Source: Peromyscus leucopus
Taxonomy: Eukaryota > Chordata > Mammalia > Rodentia > Cricetidae
NCBI RefSeq assembly: GCF_004664715.2
Contig: NC_051063.1
Location: 66,855,518-66,919,517 of the forward strand
DNA: 64,000 nucleotides
Reading direction: 5' to 3'
In this document: one piece after another, positions 1 through 9,280 of the stretch
How positions within the stretch are numbered: the first letter of the stretch is position 1
How the letters are laid out: every line of letters begins with the position of its first letter
Translations under genes and position numbers: made by a program
The notes under the pieces: model-generated
What the model was told of the DNA's origin: nothing
The model's database searches: none
The model's input: only the letters and a program-made list of their open reading frames with translations

Positions 1-1160
1 AGGCACTCCAGCCAGCTAGCTGTCCAGATTCAATGCTGGGGCAGCTTTCCAATGACAGCAATCTGTGGGTCTGTCTTGGTCAACTTATTTAGAATCAGCT
101 ATACTTGTAGCCATAAGATGGATCTATAAAATAGGATTTATATTCATATATGCACCTACTCTGCTCTCTGCCTAAAATAGAATTTTATTAAAAAAATCAA
201 AACCTTTAAGTAGTTCAAAACTAAACAGTATCTACTCAAGGCAGACAGAGCAACAGACAATCCTCAGAAGCCAACTCCCAGAAACATGTAAGTGTGACCT
301 TACATGACAATTAAGAAGTGCATAGGTCATTAAATTAAGCTCTCTGGAAATTATCCTCCCAAGTAGTGCTAGGATTCCCAGAGTAATCCTCAGGCCCCTG
401 ACAGGAGATAAGGAGGGTCCCAGTAAAAGTTAGAGGAAGCACAACAGAAGCTCAGAGCTGGAGTATTACAAGGAGGGGGCCCTGAGCCAAGGGATGTACC
501 AAAGACTCTACCATCTAAAACACACAAATAAGAAAGGCAAGGATACGGACTTTGCTTGGAGGTCTCTAGAATGATGCAGTGCTGCCTAGATTCCAGGAAC
601 CCTGGTGTCTGGTACTGTGCAATAATAAACATGTGCTTTTAAGACACTGAGCTGGCAGTGGTTTGTTAAGACATCATCAATGCCAGTGTGAGAGGTAAAT
701 TCTTTGGTTTCTCCCCCAGCATGAAGCCCCATTTTGCCCCATAAGAGATGTCCCAAGATTTGTGAAGACACATTCCCTCAAGACAATGGGAAAACAAGGG
801 GGTAGAGCATTGGAGTTGTCTTCCTTTATTTATACTGAATAAAAAGAGAAAAGGAAGTCACAGAGAAAATAAAGAATTTTAATTCTTACTCCCCCCAAAG
901 GAAATCAGTGAAAACAGCTAAAACGGTAGAGCAAGGGAGATACGAGAAGGTCAGTTGTAGAAGAGACCACGATGAGCCCTGCCTGAGTGACCAAGAACAC
1001 ATATGAGAAGAGACAGAAGAAGGGTGACACAACAGTGCCCAAATGCTCACACAGCCCGGTGGGCTGTGTGAAGACACAGTGAGGAAGGACATACATGCCT
1101 GTGAGACCTGGGGAGAGGCATGATGGCAAGGGAAATAAGCTGTGCAGGAAGCAGCTCACT
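1..1160. other. No recognised feature
   Basis: I see no gene, SINE or LTR that I can name. Open frames on both strands are under 100 codons and lack recognisable domains. The sequence is ordinary mid-GC rodent DNA. Confidence 0.5.
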
Positions 1161-1162
1161 TG

Positions 1163-1313
1163 GGCAGACAAGAGGGCTTGGTGGGTGTTGGTGCTTGCTG
1201 CCAAGCCTGCCCACCTGAGTTCAGTCCCTGAGATCTACATGGTAAAAAGAGAAAACCAACTCCCATCAGTTGTTCATAGACCTCCGCATGTGCCATTGCA
1301 TACATGATTCCAA

Positions 1314-1352
<39 letters not shown>
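1163..1352 (+). mobile_element. B3-type (B2 superfamily) SINE with (CA)n tail
   Basis: The stretch runs through the tRNA-derived SINE order: a degraded 'gatggctt' A-box area, 'tgcttgctgccaagcctg', 'cacctgagttcagtccctg' (B-box-like), the 'agagaaccaactccca' middle and then a CA-rich 3' tail of about 35 bases. This is the B3/B3A layout of rodent SINEs. It is diverged from consensus, so it is an old copy. No clear target duplication was found. Confidence 0.75.
1316..1350. repeat. (CA)n microsatellite
   Basis: Pure CA dinucleotide run forming the tail of the B3-type SINE; probably grew from the SINE's CA-rich 3' end. Confidence 0.95.
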
Positions 1353-1353
<1 letters not shown>

Positions 1354-2127
1354 TAACCCTTTTTTAGGCTGGGAGGAGATCACTTCCAGCACCATAGTGA
1401 GTGTACACACTTGATAATCAGGGCATATGGTTCCCTCTAACAAACCTCAGAGTGCAGCTGTGTCCACTGAAGCAATGCCATGGTTATCCCATGCCACTGT
1501 TGGCCTCCACAAAAGTCAACAAAGAGGGTGCTGGGACAGTCAGACATTTTTGCAAGGTCCAACACGCTGTCTGAGAAACTCAAGGTTGCAGCCTATACTA
1601 CAGCAGGTTTACAAGGGACTTAAAACTCTCCTTTTACTGCCCGTGACTTCAAAGCTTCCCTACTTCCTTTCATCTATAAGTCACTGGAGGGCAGAGACAT
1701 GCCACATACCCACTGACTCCTCTTCTGGTTACAGAACAAACAGAAGGTCCCTGAGCACAGGGCTCCCTGTGCATCTGCCTGGCCCACCCACAGAGGCATG
1801 TACACCCTCTGACCCAGGAGGAAATCACAGCAGCTCATGGCTCCTTAGCTTGTTAGCATGGCCTACCCACCTCCTAGTTTATGGGGGACTATCATCCCAG
1901 TTCATCTGAGATCACAGTGAGGATGCCCAGACAACCTGAGGGAGGAGCCAGCAGTCCCTAGTCTGCAGACCCCTTTCTCATAAGCTGGTGCCACTGGTTC
2001 CCAAACCTGGTCTTTCTTTTGCATAAGTGATTCCAAACTTCCAAACTTCCTTCACTCGCCTTATCATGTCGGGCTAAGTCTGCTCCCTTGCTGGACTCTA
2101 ATTAATCTTTCATTTGTTTCTTTATTT

Positions 2128-2130
<3 letters not shown>
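1353..2130. other. No recognised feature
   Basis: Contains a 160-codon plus-strand open frame (1427-1909) with no domain I can recognise, no splice context and no codon pattern that suggests coding. I treat it as a chance frame. Confidence 0.5.

Positions 2131-2187
<57 letters not shown>
2131..2187. repeat. (GA)n microsatellite
   Basis: About 57 bases of uninterrupted AG dinucleotide, directly followed by the poly(T) end of an antisense B2 element. Confidence 0.97.
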
Positions 2188-2190
<3 letters not shown>

Positions 2191-2200
2191 TATTATTTTC

Positions 2201-2356
2201 TTTTTTAAGATTAATTAATTTACTTATGAGTACTTAGGCTGCATGCACACCTCCATACCAGAAAAGGGCACCAGGTCTCATTATAGATGGTTGGGAGCCA
2301 CCATGTGCTTGCTAGGAATTGAACTCAGGATCTTAACTGCTGAGCCATCTCTCCAT
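2201..2356 (-). mobile_element. B2 SINE, antisense, internally deleted
   Basis: Read on the minus strand it shows the B2 order: 'gagatggctcagcagttaag' head, 'gatcctgagttcaattcc', 'cacatggtggctcccaacc', 'atctataatgagacctggtg', 'cccttttctgg', then an A-rich tail. The B2 section between the two promoter boxes (the 'agcactgactgctcttccaga' part of consensus) is missing, which distinguishes this copy from the B2 at 11.6 kb. Confidence 0.85.
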
Positions 2357-2654
2357 TTTGCTTAAGTTTTTATACTGTCTCTAGAGACAAATTTGGGGAT
2401 GACCTTGCTTAAAACCAATCAAACAGCCCCTTTTCAGGGTGCTTAGTACCTTCCAGATGTAGTCTGCCTCCCCTGCCTGGCATTCAAGATCCACCTCTCT
2501 GCTCCAGACAAAATTCCCAGACAGACAATGAACTTGGAGAAAAGCCTGGGCAAGCTGCACCCCAATCATCATTTCTTTAGCCCACTGCAATTCTCTGAGT
2601 CAGGGGCCAGAGTAACTCTTCTTCTCTCCACCACCCCACACTTCCTGACTCACA

Positions 2655-3170
2655 GACAGGTCTAAATGTGGCCCCAGAATGACAATCCTCACGAAGATGT
2701 CCACGTCTTGATCCTCAGAACCCCTCAACTTGACAAAGGGAATTAAGCTTGAAGAGCAGTCTGTGTTATTTACCATCAGACCTTGACATAGCAGAACTAT
2801 CCAGGACCATCCCAGTGATCCACAGCCATCAGAGGGTCTTTGCAAGGGGCAAAGTAGAGGAAAGGGCCAAAGAGAGAAGAACGACAGAGATGCAGCTGGG
2901 CAAGGACTCTGCCCACAGTGCCAGGTAGAAGATGCCAGCCGGGATCACAAGGTGAGGAACTCCGGCACCTACAGAAGCCACACAACAGAAGGAAGCAGAG
3001 GCTTCCTGGAGTCCTCAGAGGAGCATGGCGCTCCAGATTCCTCTGTGTCTGCTCAGAGAGACCCATCCCAGACTTCTGACTACAGTCTGCCAGAGATTAA
3101 GTGGCTGTTTTAAGTCACTGGGTTTGCGGCCACTGGTTTCAGCAGCAGGCAACAGAAATTCATAATAAAT
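2655..3170 (+). mobile_element. Ancient MLT1-type MaLR LTR
   Basis: Several MLT1 landmarks occur in the right order: 'tctaaatgtggccccag' near the start, 'gtctttgcaagggg', a purine-rich centre, 'gagacccatcccagacttctgac', and the end 'gttttaagtcactgggtttg' followed by 'cagcagcaggcaacagaaa'. Divergence is high, as expected of a repeat that predates the rodent radiation. Confidence 0.6.
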
Positions 3171-4591
3171 AGAGGGGAGCGGACGGATGGACAAAATTCT
3201 ACTTCTGCATGATGGACACCTCTTTCCTAGCTTCCTCCCAGCTTCCACCCTTCTCTTCTAGTCACAGCACCCATATCTGCCTGAGGAAAACTCCCCCCTG
3301 CTCATGGCTAGTTAGTTCCTGTGGCTCAAGCTCCAAGGCTGGTTTGTCCAATCAGAACGCGTGTCTTCCTGGCCAGTGATTGGCTCAGAAAAGGACCCAA
3401 GCCCAGTGCCTTCTGCAGCAGCCTGAGGAACCACAAAACAAAGTTCTGTTTCTCCCCAGAGTAAGGGGTTGGGCGGCTCTGCCTCTTCGGCTGCTTGTTT
3501 TGTTTTGTTTTGTTTTTATTTTAACTCTGTCTGCGCCTCTTGGATTCTCTTCCATCGCCTCTTCTGAGGGCAGCATCAATTTCCTGTAGAACCTACTACG
3601 ATAAGCATGTGTGTCCACCCCTAGCAGCTTAACAAACTTTCCCTTCCCCTTGTAAATACACTTGAGTAGCTGCGATGCCCAGCACAGCCTTGACCTGCGC
3701 TGCCACAGGTGGTCTCCTGGCGGGCAGAGGCAGCCAACCGCAGCGCCATCCTCCCCAAGGTGACCATTAAATCCTCTGTCCCTTCCTGCTCTCCTTAGTT
3801 TGACTATTTCCTTCTTCTGGTTGTTTTGGAATTGATTGATTCTTTTCTAGTCACTTAAGAAAGAAACTTCTGTTCTCATCTGAAACCTTTCGTTTTTAAC
3901 ATAAATATTTAATGCTGTGTAATCCTCCCATGTTACATTAGCCATGGAACCCAGTTTAGAGATGTGTTTCATTTCGGTTCAATGAGAAACCCCTTCTCAC
4001 CTCCTTTGCCCCCCACCCCCAACCTACTTAGGAGACTGTTCTTTGATTTCCTAATGAGGGCATTTTCTAAATATCCTTTGGCTGTAGAATTCTCATTCGA
4101 TTCTTTTCTGACTACAGAATACACTTCCTGCAACTTAAATTTCTTCCAGTACCAGGAGATGCTGGTGTCTGCTGGCAAACCCTGGTGGATGTCCCCCAGT
4201 TGCTTAGCAAAGCCACTCACGCCGCCGTCACCACTGTTGCCACTGCCTCTGTGTAAGTGTCCCGAGTGTCATCAAATCTAGTTGGCAGAGCACAGCTCCA
4301 TCTTGGGCCCTTGCTGATTCTGTTTACTTGCCGCATTGATTACAAGGTGAAGGTTATCATCCCACTGTAATTATGGATCTGTCTCCTCTTTTCAGCCCAA
4401 TCAGTATGTGCTGCACATACTTAAAAGTGCTTTTATTAGCTGCCTGCACGCTCAGGATCGCGGCTCTTGACTAATTGACCTCTGTTCCCATATAACATCC
4501 CTTTTTGCCCAGAGACTATGTTCTGACGTCTGTACTAACTGATAGATGTGGGATTGTTCCCAAGTTCCTTAAGACAGCATTTGCCTCCTCT
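3171..4591. other. Unassigned; contains (GTTTT)n tract
   Basis: A short (GTTTT)n run lies at about 3495-3520. Two CCAAT-like motifs in opposite orientation at about 3348 and 3380 caught my eye but there is no TATA box, CpG cluster or coding exon near them. The rest is unassigned. Confidence 0.5.
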
Positions 4592-4596
4592 CCCAT

Positions 4597-5157
4597 TGTG
4601 TGGCTTAAATGAGAATGGCCCCAGTAGGGTAATGTGTTTGAATGCTTGGTCCTCAGTTAGTGGAACTGTTTAGGAAGGATTAGGAGGTGTGGCCTTGTTG
4701 GAGGAGGTGTGTCACTGGAGGTGGGCTTTGAAGTCTCATTGGAAAGATGATCCATCACCCTCAGATACCAAACAAAACTGCTAGAATTCTCAAATGCCCC
4801 TCCCTTTTAAGTCACACACTCTTTCTGTCTAACACTCAGCTCAAGCACTAACACCCCCAACTCTCTAGTAACAACTGCCAGCAAGCACACACACCCTAAG
4901 CAAGCCCAGATGTCCCTCAAAGCCCATGCTAGGCCCAGCCCTCTCCCTCCCCTCCTTCCTCTGCCTACTGCCTGTGGATTGGGATGTCAAGCTCTCTGCT
5001 ACTTTTTCAGAACCATGTCCGCCTACCTGCTACAAGTGCCCCCACCATGATGATAATGGACTAACCCTCTAATACTGTGAGTGAGCCCCCAATTAAATGT
5101 TTTCTCTTATAAATCGTCTTGATCATGGTATCTCGTCACAGCAATAGAACTAAGACC
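4597..5157 (+). mobile_element. MT-type ERVL-MaLR LTR with 192-bp foreign insert
   Basis: MT-type landmarks: 'gagaatggcccc', 'aggattaggaggtgtggcc', 'gttggaggaggtgtgtcact', 'ccaccatgatgataatgga', 'aattaaatgttttc', 'caatagaactaagac'. The 5 bases before the start (cccat, 4592-4596) match the 5 after the end (5158-5162), the 5-bp duplication typical of ERVL-type integration. Between 'gggctttgaagtct' and 'aaagcccatgc', which are adjacent in other copies, sits a 192-bp segment (4731-4922) found again at 6237. Without the insert the LTR is about 369 bp. Confidence 0.8.
4731..4922 (+). repeat. Direct duplicate, copy A (inside MT LTR)
   Basis: This segment is almost identical to 6237-6427: by eye two substitutions and one single-base length difference over about 191 bases. 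It interrupts the MT LTR, so this is the inserted copy. Both copies begin 'aagtctcattgg' and end 'ccctcaaag'. Confidence 0.95.
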
Positions 5158-5162
5158 CCCAT

Positions 5163-6236
5163 CTGCACACTTCCACCCATTTCCACCTGCATTTTCAGCA
5201 GAGCACAGTACAAGGCCTTGCTTTTTCATTCAGCCAGATCATATCTGCCTTTAAGGTGTTTTATGCATGTTTAAGATGTTTATGAAAATTTCATTTAATA
5301 CAGTTATTGATCTAGTTATAGCTTCAAGATCACCATGTAGCAGCTATTTTCTTCCCTCAACACTTCTTTGTTCTGTTTACCCTTTTCTCTGCTCATTTTC
5401 AGCATGATTTGAGTGTTCCTTGTGATTTTATTTTGTCTCCACTACTGGTGTATCTGTTGCAGTGGCATAGGCTGCAAGTTTTTTAAGGACTACCCTGCTT
5501 TAAGCAGAGTCTGTGGACAGAAGTCTCACTCTGTCTATAGATAGCATGTGGCAGGAGACTGGGAAGAAGCCTCTATCTGGAAAAGTGGATCCACAGGATG
5601 CTCCAACCTCCTCCCAGAGAACTTGACAGGGTTTGACTTATACAGAAAAGTGAGAGCCTGGTGTTCGGTGAAACAGCTGCTCATGACACGGAGAAGGAAC
5701 AAGCAGCGACAGTGGGGCTCTGACAGCTGCCCAGAGCGTTAGGGCCTGTGATGTCACTGGGGGGCGGGGTCACCTCGTCAGCTCCTCCACCTGCAGGCTG
5801 GGCCTAGAGGATAATCCATAGACCTTAGTCATAGTGTTCCCTCCGCTCCTCTTGCTAAGAATGCCATGACTGACCCCACCCCTGGCCTCAAAGCCTGCCT
5901 GGGCATCTGTCATTGGTCTCTGAAGGAAAGTAATGGCTGTTTGCTGCACACCTGACTCTGTACAAGCGAAGGTGGCCGGCTCCATCCATCTCTGAGTGTC
6001 AGTGAGCAGAGCCGAGACATGCATAATAACACGCACATTGTCTAGGAAGCTGAGTGTTCAAAGAACGAATAAAAGTATCAGAGACAGGGGGAAAGATCAT
6101 TCCGCAGCATCCAATTAATCAGCGAGAGCATTTTCTTTTTAAGTTGCTGCTAGGATCTCTGAGGAATGTAAAGCTGGACAGGAATGAGTGACGGTAGACA
6201 TCTTTCCCAGAGTCTGGTGCATTAAAGCTCCACCCA
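5163..6236. other. No recognised feature
   Basis: Unassigned sequence. A 64-codon plus frame (5548-5742) and an 88-codon minus frame (5770-6036) have no recognisable domains. Confidence 0.5.
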
Positions 6237-6427
6237 AAGTCTCATTGGAAAGATGATCCATCACCCTCAGATACCAAACAAAACTGCTAGAATTCTCAAA
6301 TGCCCCTCCTTTTAAGTCACACACACTTTCTGTCTAATACTCAGCTCAAGCACTAACACCCCCAACTCTCTAGTAACAACTGCCAGCAAGCACACACACC
6401 CTAAGCAAGCCCAGATGTCCCTCAAAG
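6237..6427 (+). repeat. Direct duplicate, copy B (probable source)
   Basis: Near-identical to 4731-4922, same orientation, 1,506 bp apart start to start. The flanks here are not a recognisable mobile element, so this is the more likely original location. Confidence 0.95.
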
Positions 6428-6672
6428 TTGACTGGGACTGAAATGTCCTCTCCCTCCCCCTTTGCCTTTCAGGGGAACCTTGAAATGAGACATGGTTCCA
6501 AATTACAATGAGACTCGAGCTGGCCCAGCTAGGGTGTGGTCACATGCCCACTAGCCGTGAAGGATGCCAGGCAGGTTCGGTAGCCTCTCACACAGCAGAG
6601 GAATTGGCCTGAGACCCCGCTTCCCGGCCTCCCAGCCTTCCTGGCCTGTTTTCTATTCCCTCTGCTTCCTTG

Positions 6673-6683
6673 TCCGTCCGTCC

Positions 6684-6718
<35 letters not shown>
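6673..6718 (+). repeat. (TCCG)n then 33-base poly-C run
   Basis: Three TCCG-type tetranucleotides lead into an uninterrupted run of 33 C (6686-6718). The minus strand is a G33 run, which can form G-quadruplex structures; the plus strand can form an i-motif. Run length may be misread by sequencing. Confidence 0.9.
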
Positions 6719-6719
<1 letters not shown>

Positions 6720-7993
6720 ACACACACTCTCTGTTTACTTCCATTCATCCTGAATCAGTTTCTGTTTTCTACTTTTTAAAGCAGTTGTTAAAATAAAAAC
6801 TGTGGCAGGTAAGAGACCCTCGGGGAAATGAAGCCTCTTTCAGCTTGGTCATCTGGAAGAGCAGCAGGAGAGCAATTAAAGCCCTCTCTGTGCCGCAGGG
6901 GAGGTAAGCAACCACGGGCCTGATGCTTGAGGAGTGACTCCAGTGAAGCCTGTGTGTCCTGAGGCCTGGCACTCTCTGGAGAGCAGGCTGTGGAGACAGA
7001 TGCATGCCAGGAAGGGAAACAGAAAGTGGAAGGATAATGGGCACTTCTGATGGCACAAATCTTGAAGTGTCAACAAGACCCTCAGTTCCCACCTGAAGGC
7101 ACGGTCACCTGGAAGCCTCCAGAAGCCGTGAGACTCATTTCCATTCTTTGCAGAGCAGAGATCCCTGAGCACCACATGCGGAGTTTGTTTAACACCAGAT
7201 TCTAATGGCTTCGAACTCACTACCTGACCAGGTTGGAAAGAACGGGGTAATTGCAGAGGTTCGGTTCAGAGATGTTGGAGGCCTTGCCTGACCCTGATAC
7301 ATTGCAAAGCCGGAATCTGTAAGAATTGGAGGAATCTTTGTCTGCTAACAACTGTAACCAACCTGAGAGATCTGAGCAGGTGGGGGGTGGGAGGTGGATA
7401 TGAAAGAAGTTAATGGGATCAAACAAAAGACCATTGAGCTGTACTCAGAAGGAACAAGATCCAGGCTCAGCGAGAATAGTCATCACCCAGGCAGCAGCAG
7501 TGGCATCTGGGGAAAGTGAGGAGTGGGCCGGACCATTGCTTTGCTTCCTATTATTTTGCAGAGGATTCAAAGTATATGGAAGAAGTGATGTCCTCCAGCC
7601 TTACCTGCACCAAAGGCTTTGCCCAGTTGGTACACCTTTTCACTGGCACAGAAAACTCAAGCCTCTTTATCTACCTCCTCTACCTATATCCCCTGGGGAT
7701 GGTAGATTCCCTAAAAAGAAAAATACTTCTATGCTACAGAAGTGAGAAGCTACAGGCCTGATACTTGAAGAGTGAAGTTGAGCCTGTGTGTCCTGGATGG
7801 CATTTCCAACAGGAAGTAGAGCGGATACTAGATAAGTCATTGAGGGGCTCCCACCCGTGACTGGAAGATACTCTGAGTTCAAGGACTCTCAAGAAGGGGG
7901 TCCACACTCTGTCTTCTACATCGTGATGGTTGAGCTCATGCCTTAAGGTTGCATGCAAAACCCAAGACCATGTTTAAACCATCATGTTTAAAA
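6719..7993. other. Unassigned; two related short segments
   Basis: About 6915-6965 and 7755-7800 share 'gcctgatNcttga.gagtga' and then 'gcctgtgtgtcctg', with weaker similarity upstream. They may be two fragments of one old dispersed repeat that I cannot name. No gene seen. Confidence 0.4.
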
Positions 7994-7999
7994 ACCTAA

Positions 8000-8398
8000 T
8001 GCTGTGGGATGTCTTTCTATATGCTGTGAATATACGCTCCCATTGGTTAGTAAATAAAGCTGTTTTGGCCTATGGCAAGAAAGCTTATAGCCAGGCTGGA
8101 AATCCAAGTAGAGATACAGAGAGAAGAAAGGCAGAGGGGGAGATGCCAACCACTGCCCAAGGAGCAGCAAGATGCCAGCAGACCAGTAATGCCATGGCCA
8201 TGTGGCAACTTATAGATTAATAGAAATAGGTAAAGTTATAAGGGTTAGCTAGCAGGAAGCTTGAGCCATAGGCCATCCAGTTCATAATTAATATAAGCCT
8301 CTGATTATTTTATAAATGCTGTGGGACCATGGGGCTGGGTGGAACCTTTGAAATATGGGACCACAGGACCAGGTGGGACCAGAGAAACTTCCTCTACA
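8000..8398 (+). mobile_element. ERVK-type LTR (type A), sense
   Basis: Starts 'tgctgtgggatgtctttct', has 'taaataaagctgttttggcc' (polyadenylation signal AATAAA), 'gattaatagaaat', 'aattaatataagcctctg', and ends 'cttcctctaca'. It is directly followed by a Lys-type primer-binding site, which fixes the 3' end of the LTR. The same LTR family occurs as a solo LTR at 14417-14824. The six bases before it (acctaa) resemble the six after 8806 (acctga). Confidence 0.8.
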
Positions 8399-8400
8399 TT

Positions 8401-8417
8401 TGGCACCCAACATGGGG
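8401..8417 (+). other. Retroviral primer-binding site, tRNA-Lys type
   Basis: Sequence tggcacccaacatgggg lies 2 bases after the LTR end. It matches the known tRNA-Lys1,2 type site (tggcgcccaacgtgggg) at 15 of 17 positions; both differences are CpG-decay-type changes (cg to ca). This identifies the element as betaretrovirus-like (ERVK). The continuation 'tgcc' makes the site part of an imperfect palindrome. Confidence 0.8.
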
Positions 8418-8424
8418 TGCCATT

Positions 8425-8806
8425 TATAGGCAGAAGCTTCTGTTCAGCCAACAACTCCCAAATACCCATCAGCCACTTCCCAAATTACTACACAGAAGCT
8501 TATATTACTTATAACTGCTTGACCTTTAGCTCAGGCTTATTACTGGCTAGTTTTTTACACTTAAATTAACTCATAATTCTTACCTATGTTTAGCCACGTG
8601 GCTTAGTACCTTTTCTCAATTCAGCATTCTCATCTTGCTTCCTCTGTGTCTGGCTGGTGACTCCTCACTTTGCCATTTCTCTTCCCAGCATTCTCCTAAT
8701 CTGCTCACCCCACCTATACTTTCTGCCTGGCTACTGTCCAGTCAGCATTTTATTAAACCAATTCAAGTGACAAATCTTTAGTGTACAATAACATTATCCC
8801 ACAGTA
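8425..8806 (-). mobile_element. ERVK-type LTR (type B), antisense
   Basis: On the minus strand it starts 'tactgtgggataatgttatt', then 'gatttgtcacttgaattgg', 'ttaataaaatgctgactgg', 'tagccaggcagaaag', 'taataagcctgagct', 'gtaatataagcttctgtg' and ends 'cagaagcttctgcctata'. Its first ten bases match the start of the type A LTR except one C/T-type change. It points toward the same primer-binding site as the type A LTR, so the two LTRs face each other tail to tail. Confidence 0.75.
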
Positions 8807-8812
8807 ACCTGA

Positions 8813-9124
8813 TATGAATTTTGAACATTTTTAAAGCATACTGGCATCTAGGATCTCTCATTTACTCTTTCTTGCTGCTCCAGAACGTAAAGCCACTTTG
8901 CAAGCAGAAGCCTGAACCAGGCAGTTGGGATCTCATACCCTAGGATAGCTGGCCATGTGGCCAATCCCACAGGCCAAGGCAGTATCTCACTCACTGAGAT
9001 GTAGTATGTAGAGCCTGGAGTGGGCTAACACATGGCTTTCCTGGGACAGATCAGGTTTCTGGAGCGTGTGACCTTACATTCCCTTTTCAAGCCAGGATAG
9101 GACCCCAGCATGCAGAGCTTCTGA
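8813..9124. other. No recognised feature
   Basis: About 300 bases of unassigned sequence between the LTR pair and a B1. Confidence 0.5.
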
Positions 9125-9280
9125 GGTTGTTTTGCTTTTCTGTTTCTTTGAGACAGAGTCTCTTAGCCCAGGCTAGACAGGAACTCACTATATAATCCCG
9201 GATGGCCTCAAACTCATGGAAACCCTCCTATCTTAGGTTGCAAGCCCTGAAAGTACAGATGTAAAACACTACACTGGGCT
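9125..9280 (-). mobile_element. B1 SINE, antisense, diverged
   Basis: Plus-strand text shows the reverse B1 order: T-rich tail, 'tttgagacagagtctctta', 'cccaggctagacaggaact', 'tggcctcaaactcatgga', 'cctcctatcttaggtt' and a degraded head near 'actacactgggct'. The many mismatches indicate an old copy. Confidence 0.8.

Noticed and set aside
1427..1909. 160-codon plus-strand open frame
   Set aside because: No domain, no splice or promoter context and no repeating codon bias; treated as chance.
3340..3395. Two CCAAT-type motifs suggesting a promoter
   Set aside because: No TATA box, CpG island, or downstream exon; CCAAT words are common by chance.
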